From: Pseudofrankia saprophytica
Lineage (GTDB): Bacteria > Actinomycetota > Actinomycetes > Frankiales > Frankiaceae
NCBI RefSeq assembly: GCF_000235425.2
Contig: NZ_KI912267.1
Span: 1,175,849 to 1,229,189 of the forward strand
DNA length: 53,341 nt
Direction of reading: 5' to 3'
The number at the start of each line of letters is the position of its first letter. Positions within the stretch are counted from its first letter, which is position 1. This document shows, one piece after another, positions 21,717 through 29,803 of the stretch. The translations under genes were made by a program, and so were the position numbers. Below the pieces are notes generated by a model. The model ran no database searches, was not told the DNA's origin, and saw only the letters and a program-made list of their open reading frames with translations.

Positions 21717-21805
21717 CACCCCGGCGCGACGATGGCGAAGTCCCACGGGCCCGGAGGCCGTTCCAGGTAACTCAGCGTTTTCCGTGGTCCGTGGAGGTAC
21801 CCGTC

Positions 21806-23446
21806 ATGATCGACCGGGACGAGATCGATGCCCTGTTCCCGTCCGATCTGCCTGAGCCGGCGTACTGGGAGACGCGGTACCCGCCGCGGGACCTGCCGCC
21901 GGGCGCGATGGTGACCCGGCTCGGCCCGAGCCCGACCGGTTTCGCGCACTTGGGCGGCGTGTACGTCGCGATGCTGGACAAGGACCTCGCCAGGCAGTCC
22001 GGCGGCGTGTACTTCATCCGGGTGGAGGACACCGACGCAGCCAGGACCGTCGAGGGCGCCACCGCGCTGTTCGACGTGGCCTTCGGCTACTTCGGCGTGA
22101 CGGCGGACGAGACCGACCAGAACGGCGCCTACGGCCCGTACACCCAGTCAGCGCGGGAGCAGATCTACCTCAGCTACGTCAGGGAGTTCCTCCGCGGCGG
22201 CTTGGCCTACCTGTGCTTCGCCACCAGAGAGGAGCTCGCCGCGGCCGCCGACGAGCAGCGCGCGGCGAAGGTGCCCACCGGCTACTACGGCCGCTGGGCT
22301 CCCTGGCGCGACGCCCCCGCCGAGCGGGTTCGTGAGGCGCTCACGGCCGGCCGGCCGTACGTGGTCCGGTTCCGCTCCCCCGGCGACGGCGGCCGCGCCG
22401 CGTTCACCGACCTGGTGCGCGGCGACCTGTCGGCCGACGCCAACCGCAACGACGTCGTCATCCTGAAGAGCTCCGACAACCCGGTGCGGCTGCCGACCTA
22501 CCACTTCGCGCACGTGGTGGACGACCACCTGATGCGGGTCACCCACGTGATCCGCGGCGACGAATGGCTCTCATCCGTCCCGGTGCACCTGCAGCTGTTC
22601 GCCGCCGCCGGGTTCGAGCCCGTCGCGTACGCGCACATCGCGCCGCTGCTGAAGCAGGACGGCACCGCGAAGCGGAAGCTCTCCAAGCGCAAGGACCCCG
22701 AGGCCTCGGTCGAGTTCTTCATCAGCGCCGGCTACCCGGCGCCGGCCGTGCTCTACTACCTGCGCGGGCTGATCAACGGGCGGCTCGCGGAGCTGCCCCT
22801 GGAGCAGGCGCTGCACGAGCCGCTGCGGCTGTCCGAGGCGGGCGTGTCCGGGGCGCTGGTCGACCTGGTCAAGCTGGAGGACATCTCCGCCGACCACATC
22901 GCCACCATCCCGAGCGAGGAGATCCTCGGCCAGGTCGTCGCCTGGGCCGAGGCCTACGACACCGAGCTCGCGGCGGCGGCACGGGCCGAGCCCGAGCTCG
23001 CGCTGCGGGCGCTCGACATCGAGCGGACGGGCGTCGACAACCCGCGCAAGGATCTGCGCAAGTGGTCGGACTTCCGCCCGGTCTACGGCTACTTCTTCAC
23101 CGGCCTGTTCGAGCCGGTGACCGACCCGGCCGACCCCCGGCTCGGCGCGCTCGCGCCCGAGGTCGTCCGGGAGCTGTGCGCCGAGTTCCTGCGGAACTAC
23201 CAGGACCTGACCGACGGCGACGCGTGGTTCGGCCAGTTGCGTGCCGCGGCGGCGGCCACCGGCTTCGCCGGGAGCCCCAAGGAGTACAAGGCCGACAAGG
23301 ACGCCTTCCACGGCTCCACGAAGGAGGCGTCGCAGGTCATCCGCGTCCTGCTCACCGGCTCGAACCGCAGCCCCGCCTTCCACCTCGTCTCCCATGCCCT
23401 CGGCGAGGCCGAGGTCCGCCGCCGCGTCGGCGCTGTCCTCGCCTGA
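21806..23446 (+). CDS. second glutamyl-tRNA synthetase-like protein (class I, GlxRS family)
   Basis: Class I catalytic core: the HIGH-type motif sits in LGPSPTGFAHLGG, the acceptor-binding region has VTHVIRGDEWLSS, and the KMSKS-type loop reads KLSKRKD. Internal blocks RVEDTDAAR and YTQSAREQIY also match GluRS. It is 546 aa, longer than the usual 470-490, and resembles the long second GltX of Clostridia rather than the housekeeping actinobacterial enzyme. ATG 21806 is chosen because GGAGG lies 8 bases upstream; GTG 21791 is in frame but lies within that site. Whether it charges tRNA-Glu, tRNA-Gln or another acceptor cannot be read from the sequence. A housekeeping gltX is not in the window. 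Confidence 0.85.
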   Translation: MIDRDEIDALFPSDLPEPAYWETRYPPRDLPPGAMVTRLGPSPTGFAHLGGVYVAMLDKDLARQSGGVYFIRVEDTDAARTVEGATALFDVAFGYFGVTADETDQNGAYGPYTQSAREQIYLSYVREFLRGGLAYLCFATREELAAAADEQRAAKVPTGYYGRWAPWRDAPAERVREALTAGRPYVVRFRSPGDGGRAAFTDLVRGDLSADANRNDVVILKSSDNPVRLPTYHFAHVVDDHLMRVTHVIRGDEWLSSVPVHLQLFAAAGFEPVAYAHIAPLLKQDGTAKRKLSKRKDPEASVEFFISAGYPAPAVLYYLRGLINGRLAELPLEQALHEPLRLSEAGVSGALVDLVKLEDISADHIATIPSEEILGQVVAWAEAYDTELAAAARAEPELALRALDIERTGVDNPRKDLRKWSDFRPVYGYFFTGLFEPVTDPADPRLGALAPEVVRELCAEFLRNYQDLTDGDAWFGQLRAAAAATGFAGSPKEYKADKDAFHGSTKEASQVIRVLLTGSNRSPAFHLVSHALGEAEVRRRVGAVLA

Positions 23447-23558
23447 CCGGCCACGGGTCTCGTCCTGCTGTCGTGCGTTGTGGCCCCGAGCCTTCTTCGT
23501 CCCACGACGCGGGACAGGTTCCCCACAACGTCTGACGAGGCTGGCGGACCGGCCGACG

Positions 23559-23626
23559 GCGATGGAGGGGACACCTGGATGTCGGTGCCGTCGCGCGTCC
23601 ACCGGTCCAGCGCGGGATGGTGGGCG
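23559..23626 (-). pseudogene. decayed moaD fragment
   Basis: Bases 23559-23596 match 27361-27398, the 3' part of the intact moaD, with two substitutions and a one-base deletion. Bases 23602-23626 match 27495-27519 inside moaD at 23 of 25 positions. About 90 bases between the two blocks are missing. It is in the same orientation as moaD, cannot encode a product, and lies just beyond the 3' end of the TIR/NB-ARC/Nudix gene. Confidence 0.75.
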
Positions 23627-23671
23627 CCTCGACGCCTAGCCCGACGGGTTCGCAGCCCCGGGCTGGGCGAG

Positions 23672-26600
23672 TCAGCCGCCCAGCAGCCGCGCGAGTCGGC
23701 GAAGGCGCAGGCCAGACGTCGGGTGCAGATCAGAACGCGCAGCCTCGGCCAGCAATGCCGCCGGCTCGGTCGAAACGAATCTGAGCTCGTCCAGCTCCTG
23801 TCCCCGCCCGGCCTCCAAGATCTCGATAGACGACCATGGTGCGCGGAGAACGGCCACCAGGCTGACGTTCATGATGGGCATCTCGATGACCGCCGTGGGT
23901 ACCGAGATGTCCACCTGGTCGGCGGGCAGCCCGAGCTCTTCGACGAACCCACGCCTTGCGGCATGGACGGCTGGGTTCTCACGCCCCGGCGCGAAGTCGT
24001 CGCCGGTCAGCTGTTCCTCGAAGCTGGCCGACCATCGTCCGGGCGCGTACGGGGTGCCTCGACCCCGGCGCGCCATCAGCACCTCGTCATCCGAGCTAAC
24101 GACGATGCAATGCATGCACGCAATGCCGGGCAGTTGGACAGCCCCACGTAGCCATCCCTCGATCATCCGATCCTGGTACTCACGTAGCCGTGGGTGCGCG
24201 CGCCGCAGGGCGCGGTGGAAGGCTGCACCCTGTTCCCAGGTCGTCGCCGCGACTGATACCTCCGTCACGCCGCTGTCGGACCTGGAAACCGCGCGGAAGC
24301 GGTACTTCGATTCCCAGCCCTCACCGACCTCGGCGTAGTCCTGATCGGTGGCGAATTCGGCCGCCTCCGGATCGATTGCCGCCTCCTCCGTCTCGACCAG
24401 GCCTACGACAACGCTGCTATTTCCGCTGTGGTCGCTGTGGGAAGGCTGCGCCAGCACCTCGAAACCGCCTTCGTCGACAAGGCAGTCCTCGGCCTTCGTG
24501 GACCTCGTCACCAGGTCGAGCAGCTCGCGCGCGAGCAGCGGGCGCCCCGCCGAGGCGGCATCGCGGGCAGCATCGACGACCAGCCAGCGCCGAGCGGCGC
24601 GCAGCGCGGGGGTCGGGGCATTGTCGATCTGCGTCGCGAGCGCTTCCCGGCACGCCTGCCGGACGTCGGCGGACAGCGGCGGACCGCCAAGCTCGTCGAC
24701 CAGCGCGGCGCGGGCTCGCGGATCCTCCGCGATGCCAAGGCACCTCGCGATGACTCTGCGTACGAACGTCTGCTGATGCGCGAAGCCGTCGATCAATGCC
24801 GTGAGCAGCTGGGGAGTCAGTTCGCCCCGGGCAATCCGCTCATATGCGCGGTCGGCGTAGGCCCGCACGACCCGCCAGTCGGAGTACTGACCCCGTTCGT
24901 CAAGCGGGTTGAGGTACCTGACGATCTCTTCTTCGTCAACCTCCGGAGCGGCGCCCGACGCCTGGCCAGCAAGGCGTGCCACGCTTTCCACGGCGGCCCG
25001 CCGCGTCCGGGGATCGAAATCCAGCTCCACGATGATCCGCTCCAGAATGCCGATGGATGACGCACGCTCCGTGTCGCCGAACTCCTGACCGAACTCGCCC
25101 AGTGCCTCGGCGACCTCGCCGAGAACCTGATGGTCGGCCCCCGACTCCAACTCGGCGAGCGCGAACTCCTGGAGTGCCAGCAGCGCATCCGGGGTCCGGT
25201 ATCTCGCGAGCGCCTCGACGAACCGTCGGCGCAATGACCAGCGAACCAGCCCATCGCGTAACACCGGTATCGCGCGCTCGGGCCGAGCAGTGTGCCAGTC
25301 CTCGACCACTTCGAACACGGACGCCAGCGAACTGGCCGCCTCCGGAGTGACCCGCGCCGGCGGGCCAAGCCCGCTCGCCCTCGCGTCGGCTTCCGACCTG
25401 GGCGGATTCACCTGATCGCCAGCGAGACAGTCGAGAACGAGCGGCAGCAGGACGTCGAACTTGTCGCGCAGGACGTAGGTCGCTGCCCATGCCCGAGCGT
25501 TCCAGCCCGGGCTGAGCCGCTTCCGATCCAGCATGTCCACGAGCTTGTCGAACGCCCCCCGCTTCAGGTCCTCGTCGGAGGCGTCGTGTGCGACCTGCAC
25601 GGCCATGGCGAGCAGTGGCCAGTCGCGGTCATCACCCGCGTCCCACGACCACCAGAGCGCATCGACGGCAGTACGCGCCATCTCCGCGGCGAGCGCGACA
25701 CCCAGCCGCTCCCTTACGGCACGCTGGACCAGGGCGTGCACCCGCACCACGCCGTCATCGACCGTCACGAGACTGAGGCGATGCAGGCACCGCAACCCGT
25801 CCCGCGCGTGGTCGGCCGTCACCTCGTCTCCGTCATCGGCACCCGCGACCCATGCGCTCGTGAGCCAACGTAGAGCGGCCGGCGCCTCGAAGACCCTAGC
25901 GGGCGCACCGTTGGGGTCGAGCAGGCTCGCGAGCCGCAGCAGCGGCAGGGCCAGCCCCCTGGGCGCCAGCTCGTTCGCGATCTCGATCGACAGAGACCAG
26001 GTGACGTCGATCGTTCGCTGGTACTGGTCGGGGACAGCGTCAGCCTCGGGGAAGAGCTCGGCAAGGCGGCGACGGCGGTCCGTGAACCGTCGGCGGTAGT
26101 CGGCACACGTCAGGTCCCGGTCCCGCATGAAGGCGACCGCCTGGCCAAGCGCGAGCGGCAGGTTCGCCAGGTCCCGCGCGACTCCCTCTACGTCATCCGC
26201 GAGCCGTGGGTGCTCGGCCAGCGCCGAGCGCAGATAGGTCCTCGCCTCAAGGTCGGTGAACACGCCGAGGACAATCATGCGTCGATTTTCGGTGACCAGC
26301 GCCGCGTCACGACGACGGGTCGTGACGATGGTGCGCCCCGAGCCCGTGGCAGGTGGCCACAGGTCACGCAGGTGGCCGGGGGCGGTAAGGTCGTCCAAGA
26401 CGATCAGCCAACGTCGCGAGGTGGTCGCGAGCCACGCCAGGAATCTGCGGGCCGCGTCCTCGGACGCATGTTCGTCGGTGCCGGTGAGCTGCCGCGCGGC
26501 CTGCGCATACTGGGCCACGACCGTCTCACGCGACGAGGCGGAGACCCACATCAGGAGATCCACAGTGCCCGCGCCGAGCGCCCGCCTGGCGTACGCGGCG

Positions 26601-27274
26601 GCCAGCTGCGTCTTGCCCACCCCACCGAGCCCCGCAAGCACCTGCGAGAGCACGGCCGTCCGCCCGCTGGCGGCGATGTCATCAAGAGCGCGCGCCTCCG
26701 CGCGCTCCAGAAAGTAGCCAGCCGGCGCGGGTACCACACCCACCTGAATCGGCGGAGGCGGTGGCACTCCAGGGAAGATCGGTCCAGGAAGGCCTGCTTC
26801 CGGAAAGACAGGCGGCACGGTCGGCCGGGATCGACCGGCTACCGCCGCCGCGAGCCTTTCCAGAAGGCGAGCCCTGGCCGCGGCCTCGTCGATACCGAAC
26901 AGGTCAAACGAGACGACCTGCCCGAGGAGCCCCGGGAGCTGGCATTCCGCGATCCGGACCGGTATCAGCCGACGTGCGGCACCCACCGGATCAGCCGCCA
27001 AGGCCGCAGACCAGCCGGCCTGGGCATACGTCGATTCCAGGTAGGCACCGGAAATCAATGCGATCGTCCGGTCCCCGCTGGCGGCACCCCGTTGCGTCGA
27101 TGCGACCCAGTTCGTCCCCGGGACGAAGTCCCACGCCTCCACGAGCACCCGATAGCCCACGCTCTCCAGCTGCCAGGCGACCCATTCCGCCCAACCCTGA
27201 TCGGCCCTCGCGTGGGAGACGAAGAAATCCAGGGGCCCCTGGGTACTTCCCGCAGTGGTCTCGCCGCCGAGCAT
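23672..27274 (-). CDS. TIR / NB-ARC / helical-repeat / Nudix STAND protein
   Basis: Likely cytosolic immune-type sensor of 1200 aa. Domains in order: TIR-like (about 15-145, DFFVSHARADQGWAEWVAWQ); Pro-rich linker; NB-ARC with P-loop GLGGVGKT (215-222), Walker B LIVLDD (290-295), TTRRRD and NLPLALGQA; a winged-helix region; about 350 residues of HEAT/armadillo-like helices; and a C-terminal Nudix-like domain (about 1035-1170). The Nudix box end RGFVEELGL keeps the Glu pair (1112-1113), but the first Glu of the box is shifted. In the TIR, the position of the NADase Glu (SxxYxxSxWCxxE alignment) is Gly87 in YLESTYAQAGW. The start is ATG 27274. It is a single gene with no obvious operon partner, and its GC looks lower than its neighbours'. 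Whether the TIR or Nudix part is enzymatically active is unproven. Confidence 0.85.
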   Translation of the reverse strand: MLGGETTAGSTQGPLDFFVSHARADQGWAEWVAWQLESVGYRVLVEAWDFVPGTNWVASTQRGAASGDRTIALISGAYLESTYAQAGWSAALAADPVGAARRLIPVRIAECQLPGLLGQVVSFDLFGIDEAAARARLLERLAAAVAGRSRPTVPPVFPEAGLPGPIFPGVPPPPPIQVGVVPAPAGYFLERAEARALDDIAASGRTAVLSQVLAGLGGVGKTQLAAAYARRALGAGTVDLLMWVSASSRETVVAQYAQAARQLTGTDEHASEDAARRFLAWLATTSRRWLIVLDDLTAPGHLRDLWPPATGSGRTIVTTRRRDAALVTENRRMIVLGVFTDLEARTYLRSALAEHPRLADDVEGVARDLANLPLALGQAVAFMRDRDLTCADYRRRFTDRRRRLAELFPEADAVPDQYQRTIDVTWSLSIEIANELAPRGLALPLLRLASLLDPNGAPARVFEAPAALRWLTSAWVAGADDGDEVTADHARDGLRCLHRLSLVTVDDGVVRVHALVQRAVRERLGVALAAEMARTAVDALWWSWDAGDDRDWPLLAMAVQVAHDASDEDLKRGAFDKLVDMLDRKRLSPGWNARAWAATYVLRDKFDVLLPLVLDCLAGDQVNPPRSEADARASGLGPPARVTPEAASSLASVFEVVEDWHTARPERAIPVLRDGLVRWSLRRRFVEALARYRTPDALLALQEFALAELESGADHQVLGEVAEALGEFGQEFGDTERASSIGILERIIVELDFDPRTRRAAVESVARLAGQASGAAPEVDEEEIVRYLNPLDERGQYSDWRVVRAYADRAYERIARGELTPQLLTALIDGFAHQQTFVRRVIARCLGIAEDPRARAALVDELGGPPLSADVRQACREALATQIDNAPTPALRAARRWLVVDAARDAASAGRPLLARELLDLVTRSTKAEDCLVDEGGFEVLAQPSHSDHSGNSSVVVGLVETEEAAIDPEAAEFATDQDYAEVGEGWESKYRFRAVSRSDSGVTEVSVAATTWEQGAAFHRALRRAHPRLREYQDRMIEGWLRGAVQLPGIACMHCIVVSSDDEVLMARRGRGTPYAPGRWSASFEEQLTGDDFAPGRENPAVHAARRGFVEELGLPADQVDISVPTAVIEMPIMNVSLVAVLRAPWSSIEILEAGRGQELDELRFVSTEPAALLAEAARSDLHPTSGLRLRRLARLLGG

Positions 27275-27350
27275 GACGCCGGATCATGCCACCCGAACCA
27301 CTCGCACAACAATCACTCCGACCCGGTGAAAATCAGTGAGGCGGGCCGGG

Positions 27351-27638
27351 CTAGCCGCCCGCGATGGACGGGATCACCTGGATCTCGGTGCCGTCGCGCA
27401 GCGGGGTGTCCGCGCCGGCGAGGCGTCGGCACTCCTCGCCGTCGACGAACAGGTTCACGTAGCGGCGCAGCGCGCCGCGCTCGTCGCGCAGCCGCCGCTC
27501 CAGCGCGGGATGGCGGGCGGCGACGACGTCGAGCGCGGCGGCGAGCGTCGCCCCGGCCACCGGCAGTTCCAGCTCCACCTGGCGCGCGCCGCCCGCGTGC
27601 TGGCGCAGCACCCCGGGCAGCAGCACCGTCACCCGCAT
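27351..27638 (-). CDS. MoaD/ThiS family sulfur-carrier protein
   Basis: 95 aa ubiquitin-like fold protein. It begins MRVTVLLPGVLRQHAGG and ends VIPSIAGG, the C-terminal Gly-Gly that is adenylated and thiocarboxylated in this family. RYVNLFVDGEE is the family's central strand. The ATG at 27638 lies within the end of a small upstream frame with a strong ribosome site. The upstream BNR-repeat gene next to it is a common actinobacterial pair. No moaE or E1-like enzyme is adjacent, so it may serve a pathway other than molybdopterin. A decayed duplicate is at 23559-23626. Confidence 0.9.
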   Translation of the reverse strand: MRVTVLLPGVLRQHAGGARQVELELPVAGATLAAALDVVAARHPALERRLRDERGALRRYVNLFVDGEECRRLAGADTPLRDGTEIQVIPSIAGG

Positions 27639-27697
27639 GGCCGCCCCTTCCCCTGCTGCCGGGGACGGGGGCTGCCGGAATCTCGAACGAAGAGCAT
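27629..27697 (-). CDS. possible 22-residue leader peptide coupled to moaD
   Basis: ATG 27697 is preceded by AGGAGGTG with a 7-base spacer, one of the best ribosome sites in the window. The frame encodes 22 Arg/Gly/Pro-rich residues (start MLFVRDSGSP) and stops at TGA inside the first codons of moaD, an overlap of 10 bases. It may act in translational coupling; the peptide itself has no recognised motif. It could instead be chance sequence after a relocated ribosome site. Confidence 0.4.
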   Translation of the reverse strand: MLFVRDSGSPRPRQQGKGRPCG

Positions 27698-27732
27698 CTC
27701 GGCACCTCCTGTGGCCCGCTGGCTTTGGCCCG

Positions 27733-28824
27733 TTAGACCACGGCCGCGCGGACGCAGGTGACGTCGGGCAGGTGGGCGGCGACCCGGACCCAGCTGTCGC
27801 CCTCGTCCCGGCTGGCGTAGACCTCGCCGGTGCGGGAGCCGAAGTAGACCCCGGCCGGGTCGGCGTCGTCGGAGCACATCGAGTCGCGCAGCACGGCCGT
27901 CCAGAAGCCCTCCTCGGGCAGGCCGGCGGTGCGCGGCTCCCAGGAGGCGCCGGCGTCCTCGCTGCGGTACACCCGGCAGCGGCCATCCGGTGGGAAACGC
28001 TCGCTGTCGGCCTTCAGCGGGAAGTTGTAGATGACGTCGCGTCGGCTCGGGTGGGCCACCATGGCGAACCCGAAGTCGCTGGGCAGGCCATCAGCGATCG
28101 AGACCCAGCTGTCGGCGCCGTCGTCGCTGCGGTAGACGCCGCCGTGGTTCTGCGCGTACAGCCGCTCGGGCCGCACCGGGCAGGGAGCGACCTTGTGGAC
28201 GCACTGGCCGAACTCGGGGTACGGGTCGGGAAGATAGCCCGCCTTGATCCCCTTGTTCGCCGCCGACCAGTTCTCGCCGCCGTCGAGCGTGCGGTAGACG
28301 CCGCCCGACGACATCGCCACGGTGATCCGCTTGTGGTCGACCGGGTCGGGAAGCACGGTGTGGATCGCCTGGCCGCCGTAGCCGGGTTCCCAGTCCGGGC
28401 GGTGCGGGTGGTCCCACAGCCCCTGGACCAGCTCGAAGCTTCGCCCGCCGTCCGTAGAGCGGAACAGCGCTGACGGTTCGACGCCGGCGTAGACGACGTC
28501 GGGTTCGCCGACCGGCCCCGGAGTGATCTGCCAGACGCGCCGCAGCGCCGTGTCGGTGCCCGTGGGGAACGCGATCGGCGCGGTCGCCGGCTCCCGCCAG
28601 CTCGCGCCCAGGTCGTCACTGATCGCCACGTTCGGCCCGAACCACTCGCTCGACAGCCCGACGAGCACCCGGGGCACCGGGCCGCGGGTGTCGATCGCCG
28701 CCGAGTACACCTCGACCATCGGGTGGTGCGGGCCGGTGACCTCCCAGCTCGCCCGCCCGTCCCGGCTGCGCGCCAGCCACAGCCCCTTGCGCGTGCCGAT
28801 CACCAGCAGCACCGTCGCCACCAT
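27733..28824 (-). CDS. BNR/sialidase-like repeat protein (WD40/YVTN-type propeller)
   Basis: 363 aa of Asp-box repeats: S-D-G-x-S/A-W or D-G-G-x-x-W/F motifs occur at SRDGRASWEV, SDDLGASWRE, STDGGRSFEL, TLDGGENWSA, SDDGADSWVS, SEDAGASWEP and SRDEGDSWVR. This is enough for a six- or seven-bladed propeller. There is no signal peptide. Sialidase catalytic residues (Arg triad, Tyr/Glu pair) are not evident, so enzymatic activity is unlikely to be sialidase. The start ATG 28824 has GGGAGG 6 bases upstream. The gene is followed by the small leader frame and moaD, the usual partner in actinobacteria. The function is unknown. Confidence 0.85.
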   Translation of the reverse strand: MVATVLLVIGTRKGLWLARSRDGRASWEVTGPHHPMVEVYSAAIDTRGPVPRVLVGLSSEWFGPNVAISDDLGASWREPATAPIAFPTGTDTALRRVWQITPGPVGEPDVVYAGVEPSALFRSTDGGRSFELVQGLWDHPHRPDWEPGYGGQAIHTVLPDPVDHKRITVAMSSGGVYRTLDGGENWSAANKGIKAGYLPDPYPEFGQCVHKVAPCPVRPERLYAQNHGGVYRSDDGADSWVSIADGLPSDFGFAMVAHPSRRDVIYNFPLKADSERFPPDGRCRVYRSEDAGASWEPRTAGLPEEGFWTAVLRDSMCSDDADPAGVYFGSRTGEVYASRDEGDSWVRVAAHLPDVTCVRAAVV

Positions 28825-29140
28825 CAGACCTCCCGGAGTTCCGCGGTCGCATCAAGCCGTAGCCGGCATTCTGGCCGGCCCTTCGACAGGAACCGACTCC
28901 CCGATCGCGCCAGACTCATCGCTCATCGCGGCAGAGTCCCGAAAACGCCCACCGGGTCCGAATACGCGCCGAGCCCTACGCCGCATCTCCGGGAACTACG
29001 GAACGACTGGACGCGCCGCAACCGGTTCCGATCATGCGACGCCGAAGAGAGACTCGCGCCGTGGCGGACATCCAGAGATCTCCAGCGACACGGTGGCGGG
29101 GTGCCTGTCCCCTCACCAGCGAAATCCGAGAGCGCGGCCG
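28825..29140. other. divergent intergenic region before the radical SAM module
   Basis: 316 bases between the BNR gene and the radical SAM module, noticeably less GC-rich than its surroundings. A 36-codon frame at 29034-29144 ends in a GTGA overlap with the next gene but lacks a ribosome site and has low GC3, so I do not call it a gene. No operator-like repeat was found. Promoters for both directions must lie here. Confidence 0.5.
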
Positions 29141-29803
29141 GTGAGCGAGCGGGAACTACGGCTGAACTCGCTGGGACGATATGCGAAGACGTCGTCGCGG
29201 CTGGTGCTGGAGGAGCACGGACACTGCGAGGTGCCAGCCGGCTGCGGCGGAGTGGTGATGCGGTGGCGCGACCCTCGGGCAGGCACCCCGTTCACCATGC
29301 GGATGGTTTCCCGCGGCTACGTCACCGACATGTTCCTGGACGGCGCCCGGCCGCCCTCGGGTCACACCATCGTCCCGTTCGGCGAGCACGTGGTCGCGTT
29401 CGCGATCAGCGGGTTCCCCGCGGGCGTGCCCTTCCTCGCCTTCTCGGGCACTACCCGCGCCGAGAGCCAGGTCATTCCGGACGTCGAACAGCAGTTCCCG
29501 CAGGTGGTCCTGTCGGCCGCCGACGGGACCTGGCGCTACCGGCGGACGGCGCCGGACGACTACACCTGGATGCTGCCCGGCTTCGACGACAGCAACTGGC
29601 CGGCGATGGTCGCTTTGGAGTGGCCCGCGCCCGACCCCGGTGAGCGTCCCGACTACCAGGTCACCTCGCTCACCAGCCAGGGCGCGCTCGGGCTCGGCAT
29701 CGAGATCCCGGACCGCGAGCTGCGATATCCCACCGACGAACCACGGCGGGCCTGGATCCGCAGGACGTTCACGCTGGTTCCTCCGCCCGAGGTGGCGCGG
29801 TGA
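29141..29803 (+). CDS. unknown protein with jelly-roll-like segment, first gene of a radical SAM/SUMF1 module
   Basis: 220 aa from GTG 29141 (VSERELRLNSLGRYAK); no family recognised with certainty. The second half, DGTWRYRRTAPDD..WMLPGFDDSNWPAM..AWIRRTFTLV, has the FDDSxW and terminal RRxFxL pattern of the beta-sandwich domains found at the N terminus of many glycoside hydrolases. There is no catalytic module, signal peptide or membrane segment. Two Cys occur near residues 29-35 (HGHCEVPAGCGG). The stop overlaps the radical SAM start (GTGA), which argues for stoichiometric or sequential expression; it could be the substrate of the two downstream enzymes. The ribosome site at the chosen start is weak. 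Confidence 0.65.
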   Translation: MSERELRLNSLGRYAKTSSRLVLEEHGHCEVPAGCGGVVMRWRDPRAGTPFTMRMVSRGYVTDMFLDGARPPSGHTIVPFGEHVVAFAISGFPAGVPFLAFSGTTRAESQVIPDVEQQFPQVVLSAADGTWRYRRTAPDDYTWMLPGFDDSNWPAMVALEWPAPDPGERPDYQVTSLTSQGALGLGIEIPDRELRYPTDEPRRAWIRRTFTLVPPPEVAR

